A stretch of DNA of 64,000 nt from an uncultured Opitutia bacterium (lineage in GTDB: Bacteria; Verrucomicrobiota; Verrucomicrobiia; Opitutales; Opitutaceae): assembly GCA_903859715.1 (NCBI GenBank), contig CAIONS010000068.1, positions 171,195 through 235,194 of the forward strand, in the 5' to 3' direction. A program made the translations under genes and the position numbers. A model generated the notes under the pieces. The model saw nothing but the letters and a program-made list of their open reading frames with translations. It ran no database searches and was not told where the DNA came from. Position 1 is the first letter of the stretch. Each line of letters begins with the position of its first letter. Positions 59,704-64,000 of the stretch are shown here, piece after piece.

Positions 59704-61356
59704 CTACTGGTCCATGATCGCGCGGTAGGCGAGGAAGTCGGTGTGGAGGCGGTGGAAGACCTGGTGTTTGCGGGCGTGGAAAGCCCGCACCTTGCCGGCC
59801 GTGGGCTGGATCGTGCGGCCGGCGGCGCTCATCGCGGCCATCGCGGTGGCGACGCTGGCATGGCGGCCGGCGGCGACCGCGCCGAGCATGGCGGAACCGA
59901 GCAGGACGGCTTCGGGTTCCTTGGGCAGCACAATCGCGCAGCCGGTGATGTCGGCGTGCTCGCGGAGGAAGACGGGATTTTTCGTGCCGCCGCCGCAGGC
60001 AGAGAGCGTGTCGATGCGGTAGCCGCGACGGTTCATCGCGTCGATGATGTGGCGCGTGCCGTGGGCCACGGCCTGCACGGCGGCGAGATACTGCAGGGCG
60101 AGATCGTCGACGGTGGCGGAGAGCGCGAGGCCGCTCACGGCGCCGCGCAGGGTCGGGTCGGCACGCGGTGAACGGTTGCCATGGAAATCGGGCTGCACGT
60201 GCAAGTGGCGCGTGAGCTCGCCGGGGAAGCGCGCGCCTTGGGTTTGGGCGAGGGCGTCGAGCCGGGCGTTGAGCAGCTCGTAGATCGTGCACCCGGCTTT
60301 CTTTGCCTTGGCGGTGAGCGGCGCGGCGGCGGCGTGCGAGAAGATGACATGGTCGATGAGCGCGCCCGTGGCGGACTGGCCGCCTTCGGTGAGCCAGAGG
60401 CCGGGGACCATCGCGGAAAAATACGGGCCCCAGATGCCGGGAATGAAACGTGGTTTGGCGGACACGGCCATGTGGCACGACGACGTGCCGCCGATGAGCG
60501 CGAGCCGGCGCTCGAGCGTCGTTACGCCAATGGCCGAGCTGCGCAGGCCGGCGCCCAGCACACCGAGGCCGCCGGCATGGGCGTCGATGATCCCCACGCC
60601 CACGGCGGTACCGGCGCGGAGGCCGAGTTCAGCGGCGGCGCGGGCGGTGAGTCCGTGGCCGACCGGCGCGCCCATCGAGGCGACTTTTTGGCCGATGCGG
60701 CGGAATTTTTCCGCGGCGAGATCGCCGAGACCGATGCGCTTGAAATAGGATTCATCCCAACCGCCGCCGCGCCGGTGTCCGAGGTGAGTCCACTTGCAGA
60801 CCGTGGTGCAGAGTGAGCGGGTATCGTCGCCGGTGGCGCGGTAGGTGAGGAAATCGGGCAGGTCGAGGAAGCGCGCGGCGCGGCGCCACGTGGCCGGCAG
60901 GTTTTGTTTCAGCCAGAGCAGCTTCGGGGTCTGCATCTCGGGTGAGATGACGCCACCGACGTAGCGCAGCACGGGATGATGCGTGCGATTGATGGCCGCG
61001 GCCTGCGGGAGAGCACGGTGATCCATCCAGACGATCACGTTTTGGGCGGCGCGGCCGGTGGGGCTGACGGAGACCGGGCGGTCCTTCGCATCGAGCACGA
61101 CGAGTGAGCACGTGGCGTCGAAGCCGATCCCGGCGATGGCACCGGGCGAGACGCGGGCGTTTTTCAAGGCGGCGCGGACCGCGCGACCGCAGGCGGCCCA
61201 GATGTCGTCGGAGGAGTGCTCGGCGAAATCGGGCGCGGGGCGCCAGAGTTTGATCGGCTGGGTGGCGTGGCCGAGCATGCGGCCGGTGGCGGTGAAGATG
61301 CCGGCGCGGGCGCTGCCGGTGCCGACGTCGATGCCGAGGTAGAGTTTCGTGGCCAT
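59704..61356 (-). CDS. FGGY-family carbohydrate kinase (D-ribulokinase-like)
   Basis: A 550-residue sugar kinase with two ribonuclease H-like domains. [17 protein letters not shown] (phosphate 1) starts the N-domain, and [20 protein letters not shown] and [19 protein letters not shown] match the human FGGY/YDR109C pentulokinase group, which phosphorylates D-ribulose. GGTKNPVF and the late [14 protein letters not shown] complete the fold. The start at 61356 (MATKLYLG) is chosen; the longer ORF runs into family B repeat text. Context suggests either pentulose catabolism or metabolite repair. Confidence 0.9.
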   Translation of the reverse strand: MATKLYLGIDVGTGSARAGIFTATGRMLGHATQPIKLWRPAPDFAEHSSDDIWAACGRAVRAALKNARVSPGAIAGIGFDATCSLVVLDAKDRPVSVSPTGRAAQNVIVWMDHRALPQAAAINRTHHPVLRYVGGVISPEMQTPKLLWLKQNLPATWRRAARFLDLPDFLTYRATGDDTRSLCTTVCKWTHLGHRRGGGWDESYFKRIGLGDLAAEKFRRIGQKVASMGAPVGHGLTARAAAELGLRAGTAVGVGIIDAHAGGLGVLGAGLRSSAIGVTTLERRLALIGGTSSCHMAVSAKPRFIPGIWGPYFSAMVPGLWLTEGGQSATGALIDHVIFSHAAAAPLTAKAKKAGCTIYELLNARLDALAQTQGARFPGELTRHLHVQPDFHGNRSPRADPTLRGAVSGLALSATVDDLALQYLAAVQAVAHGTRHIIDAMNRRGYRIDTLSACGGGTKNPVFLREHADITGCAIVLPKEPEAVLLGSAMLGAVAAGRHASVATAMAAMSAAGRTIQPTAGKVRAFHARKHQVFHRLHTDFLAYRAIMDQ

Positions 61357-61418
61357 GGGGTGGGGGTGCGGCGAGGATTTGCGGGACGCGCGGGGGCGGC
61401 AAGCTCGGGCTGATGGGT

Positions 61419-61477
61419 GTAGGCGGGGTGCCCTCACCCCGCATTGATCCAGTGGCGGGTGAGGGCACCCGCCCCAC
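61419..61477. repeat. Family B inverted repeat
   Basis: GTAGGCGGGGTGCCCTCACC and GGGTGAGGGCACCCGCCCCAC are complementary around a short loop. The same element is nested inside the composite repeat at 1804-1943. Confidence 0.9.
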
Positions 61478-61563
61478 ATTTCGGTCAAGGCGGCCGGCGA
61501 TGAAAAATCCTGCAGCGACCGCTTGGCGAACGGTCCGGGTTAGTCTACACCGCCGGGGCCTTA

Positions 61564-63141
61564 ATGAAGTTTTCCAGAAAAACGGTGGGTTTTGTCCTGA
61601 TCGGTTCGGCTTACCTCATCTCCACCTTCATCGTGCTGCGTCGCACGACGGAGGAAGTGCGATCAGACCGGGTGACGATCCGGATTTCCCAATGGCAGCT
61701 CGAACTGGGGGTGCGCGAGGGGATCGACACGATTATCAAGCGCTATGAGCAGCTGAACCCGAAGGTGCATGTGGTGCAGATTGCGGTGCCGGGCAGCGCC
61801 TACCTGCCCTGGGTGCAGACCCAGATGGTGGGCGGAACCGGTCCGGATATCGTGGAGTATTCCTTCCCCTGGCCGGACACGGGAAGGAATTTTCAGCCGA
61901 TCGACGCGGATGTGATGCAGCCGAACCCTTATAACAAGGGCACGCCACTCGAGGGCGTCGCATGGAAGGATACGTTCATCGACGGGATGATCAGCCCGGA
62001 TAACTTCGTGCAGTCGCTGAACGCCTATTATTCGGTCTCGATGTCGACGGGTGTGCCACGGATCGCGTACAACCGGCAGCTGCTGAAAACGATCACAGGA
62101 AGCGACGCGCCGCCGCACACCTACCGTGAGCTGGTTGGGTTGGCCGACCAGATCAAGGCCTACTCGAAGGCGCATGGATTGAATATCGCTCCGCTGGCCA
62201 ACTCGCACGACACGCACAAGGGCCTGACCGACGGCATCATGTCGGGCATGTGTTTCTATCTTTACCAACGCCTCGATTACCGGCACCGCCTCAAGAATGA
62301 CCCGTCGGATCTTGGCATGTCCTATCTGCGGGGAGAGTGGAGCTTCGATTCGCCCGAAGTGGTCGCAGGGCTCAAGGCTCTGCGGGAATACAGCGAGATG
62401 TGTCCGCCCGCCTTCCTGCAGCGGCTGCGTGAGACCGCGTTGATCGATTTTGTCAGCGGCCGGGCGGTCATGATTGTCGCGCCCGCCTTTGAAGCGGGCA
62501 GCCTGAAGGAGATCTCCCCGTTTCCCATCGGTGCCTTCCGGTATCCCTATCCGCGCGAGGATGATCCGGTCTACGGCCGCTACGCCAAAGGCCCGTTGAG
62601 TGAGGGCCAGGTTATCACCGGGATGCCGTTTTATCTCAACCGGATGACCCGGCACCGGGCGGAGGCGATCGACTTCATGCGGTTCATGACCAGCCATGAA
62701 GGCAGCACGATCTTCACCCGCCTGAGCAACTGGATGCCAGTCACAATCGGCGTGAAGGCGTCTAACTATGTCGCCCAGTTCATGCCCGACCCCAAGGGCT
62801 ACACTTGGTATGCCGGCGTGACCGATCCCTGCCAGCATGTGGACTCGCGGGAATATCTTTTCAATGAAATGGGCGCGCTGATGAACCAGGACGGCAATGT
62901 GGATGCCTACCGCAAGATCGTGCGCGAGGGACTGGGCGTGAGAATCCGCGATGATCTCCGGCGGGATGTAATCGCCGGGCTGCAGAATATCCGGAGCGGG
63001 GATGTCGCGGCGACGGCCGCGGTGGAGTTGGCCCAGCCAGCGCGCCGGCCGGAAACGGTGCGGCTCGTGACCATCTCGAACGAGATCCGGACTTACCAGA
63101 CGCGAGCCGTGGTCACCGGTGCAGTGGGGGCGACACCATGA
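61564..63141 (+). CDS. Extracellular solute-binding protein (SBP2), membrane-anchored
   Basis: Paralogue of SBP1, with 525 residues. An N-terminal helix (TVGFVLIGSAYLISTFIVL) without lipobox suggests a membrane anchor. RYEQLNPKVHVVQIAVPG, MVGGTGPDIVEYSF, NPYNKGTPLEGVAWKDTFIDG and PFYLNRMTRHRAEAIDFMRF align with SBP1 throughout. Ligand unknown; sugar is likely from the family. The ATG at 61564 begins the anchor. Its stop overlaps the TPR2 start by 4 bases. Confidence 0.88.
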   Translation: MKFSRKTVGFVLIGSAYLISTFIVLRRTTEEVRSDRVTIRISQWQLELGVREGIDTIIKRYEQLNPKVHVVQIAVPGSAYLPWVQTQMVGGTGPDIVEYSFPWPDTGRNFQPIDADVMQPNPYNKGTPLEGVAWKDTFIDGMISPDNFVQSLNAYYSVSMSTGVPRIAYNRQLLKTITGSDAPPHTYRELVGLADQIKAYSKAHGLNIAPLANSHDTHKGLTDGIMSGMCFYLYQRLDYRHRLKNDPSDLGMSYLRGEWSFDSPEVVAGLKALREYSEMCPPAFLQRLRETALIDFVSGRAVMIVAPAFEAGSLKEISPFPIGAFRYPYPREDDPVYGRYAKGPLSEGQVITGMPFYLNRMTRHRAEAIDFMRFMTSHEGSTIFTRLSNWMPVTIGVKASNYVAQFMPDPKGYTWYAGVTDPCQHVDSREYLFNEMGALMNQDGNVDAYRKIVREGLGVRIRDDLRRDVIAGLQNIRSGDVAATAAVELAQPARRPETVRLVTISNEIRTYQTRAVVTGAVGATP

Positions 63142-63944
63142 AAATCAACGTCCTGGGATTTTTTCTGAGCCTGAGTTTCGCTGCTGCGACGGCGGCGGGC
63201 GCCGAGCTCACCGCCGGCTGGCAGGCGCTCGCCAACTACCGGGCGGAAGAAGCGTTGAAGGTTTTCGACGGCCGTCTCAACGATCCGAATCCTGCTGTGG
63301 CGCGGGAGGCGCGCTTCGGGCACGCGGTCGCGCTGCTCGACCGGCAGCCGGTCTCGGACAGCCAGGTGGCGGAGGCGCGGCGCATGTTTGCGGAACTCGC
63401 CGGCAGCGGGGCGGATGACTTTGCGCAGGGCGCACGTTTCTATCTCGGCCGGATCGCGCAGCATCATCTGCTCCAGCCGGATCCGGTGGAGGCCGCGCGC
63501 CAATACCGGCAGTTGATCGCGGAGCACGGAGATTCCGTCTGGGCGCAGACCGCCCTCAGCCGACTGGCGCTCATGATGATCTACGATCTCGACCCGGCGG
63601 CCGTGCCGCCGGCGCGTATCGCCGAGGCGGAAAGGCTGCTGGCTTACGCCAAGACTCCATCGGCCGAGAGCGAGCTGCATCTGGTCATTGCGAGTGCGAT
63701 TTTCTTTTACCGGCTGCCTTCGGCACCGGCGCTGCCGCACTTACTGAAAGTGGTGCAGCTCGGCCGGGTGGAATGGACGGTGCGCAGCGAGGTTCTGGTG
63801 CAGGTGGCCGAACTTTCACGTCAGGCGGGCCGGAAGGCGGAGGCGTTGAAATACTACCAGATGTTTCTGAAGGAAAATCCCACCGATCCCCGCGAGTATA
63901 TCATCCGGGAGCGGATGACGGCGCTGGAGAAGACGGCGGGGTGA
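63138..63944 (+). CDS. TPR-like periplasmic protein (TPR2), partner of SBP2
   Basis: The ATG lies in the SBP2 stop (ATGA). A normal signal peptide (MKINVLGFFLSLSFAAATAA) is followed by helical repeats that align with TPR1: GARFYLGRIAQHHLLQPDPV, ARQYRQLIAEHGDSVWAQTA and ESELHLVIASAIFFYRLPSA. It is predicted to be periplasmic. Gene order, overlap and length repeat the SBP1-TPR1 pair, so the two proteins probably work together. The function is unknown. A family C repeat follows. Confidence 0.85.
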   Translation: MKINVLGFFLSLSFAAATAAGAELTAGWQALANYRAEEALKVFDGRLNDPNPAVAREARFGHAVALLDRQPVSDSQVAEARRMFAELAGSGADDFAQGARFYLGRIAQHHLLQPDPVEAARQYRQLIAEHGDSVWAQTALSRLALMMIYDLDPAAVPPARIAEAERLLAYAKTPSAESELHLVIASAIFFYRLPSAPALPHLLKVVQLGRVEWTVRSEVLVQVAELSRQAGRKAEALKYYQMFLKENPTDPREYIIRERMTALEKTAG

Positions 63945-63952
63945 GCGTTGAG

Positions 63953-63988
63953 GTAGGGCGAATCCTCCGGATGAGCCGTTGGTCGATT
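63953..63988. repeat. Family C repeat (half or start of longer element)
   Basis: GTAGGGCGAATCCTCCGGAT and the next seven bases are the exact complement of text at 44599-44633. The window ends before a second arm can be seen. Confidence 0.75.
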
Positions 63989-64000
63989 CGGCGTTACGGC

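Noticed and set aside
1-64000. tRNA, rRNA, tmRNA or SRP RNA genes
   Set aside because: Gaps were read for typical conserved segments and none was recognised. A covariance search could still find a divergent one.

Overview
The window is high-GC bacterial chromosome with densely packed genes on both strands. The gene content suggests a Gram-negative member of the Verrucomicrobiota, most likely family Opitutaceae. This is an inference from gene repertoire (LptF/G-type permease, rpmH-rnpA-yidD-yidC cluster, verrucomicrobial-style prepilin, GH36 and GH20 enzymes, phytanoyl-CoA dioxygenase, membrane-anchored sugar-binding proteins). No rRNA or tRNA is present to confirm it.

Left part (1-24.8 kb). 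It opens with the 3' end of a polysaccharide deacetylase gene, then LptF/G permease, SRAP protein, HAD hydrolase, a DUF805-SRPBCC fusion and a radical SAM protein on the minus strand. An fdhD-TPR-rhomboid-like-prmB run follows on the plus strand. A minus-strand operon (DUF2892 protein, RND adaptor, RND pump, YeiH) diverges from an ArsR-family regulator, with an AT-rich operator candidate between them. Next come a class V aminotransferase, the metX-metW pair, yebC, and the conserved rpmH-rnpA-yidD-yidC cluster. dnaA is absent. A Y-family DNA polymerase follows.

Middle (24.8-49 kb). An AT-rich orphan ORF is followed by an aldo/keto reductase, a second ArsR-type regulator divergent from an SDR gene, a phosphoesterase-metallopeptidase pair, a GH20 hexosaminidase, two peptidyl-prolyl isomerases, a prepilin, an M20 peptidase and a PAP2 phosphatase. 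Then come three related LysM/Sel1 envelope genes, one of them split by a frameshift at a C7 tract. MATE, a cystathionine gamma-synthase-like enzyme, exonuclease III, CinA, a VOC protein, a YSC84 protein and an ABC exporter operon complete the stretch.

Right part (49-64 kb). This part looks carbohydrate-oriented: GH36 alpha-galactosidase, PhyH dioxygenase, aldo/keto reductase, an FGGY sugar kinase, and two paralogous, translationally coupled gene pairs. Each pair encodes a membrane-anchored extracellular solute-binding protein plus a periplasmic TPR protein. No permease or ATPase gene for these pairs lies in the window.

The strongest unexplained signal is between the genes. Most gaps between transcription units carry long inverted repeats belonging to at least a dozen sequence families. 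Several recur at distant sites, some are nested inside one another, and several overlap stop codons or run into reading frames. The two SBP-TPR pairs and this repeat ecology are the best candidates for new biology.
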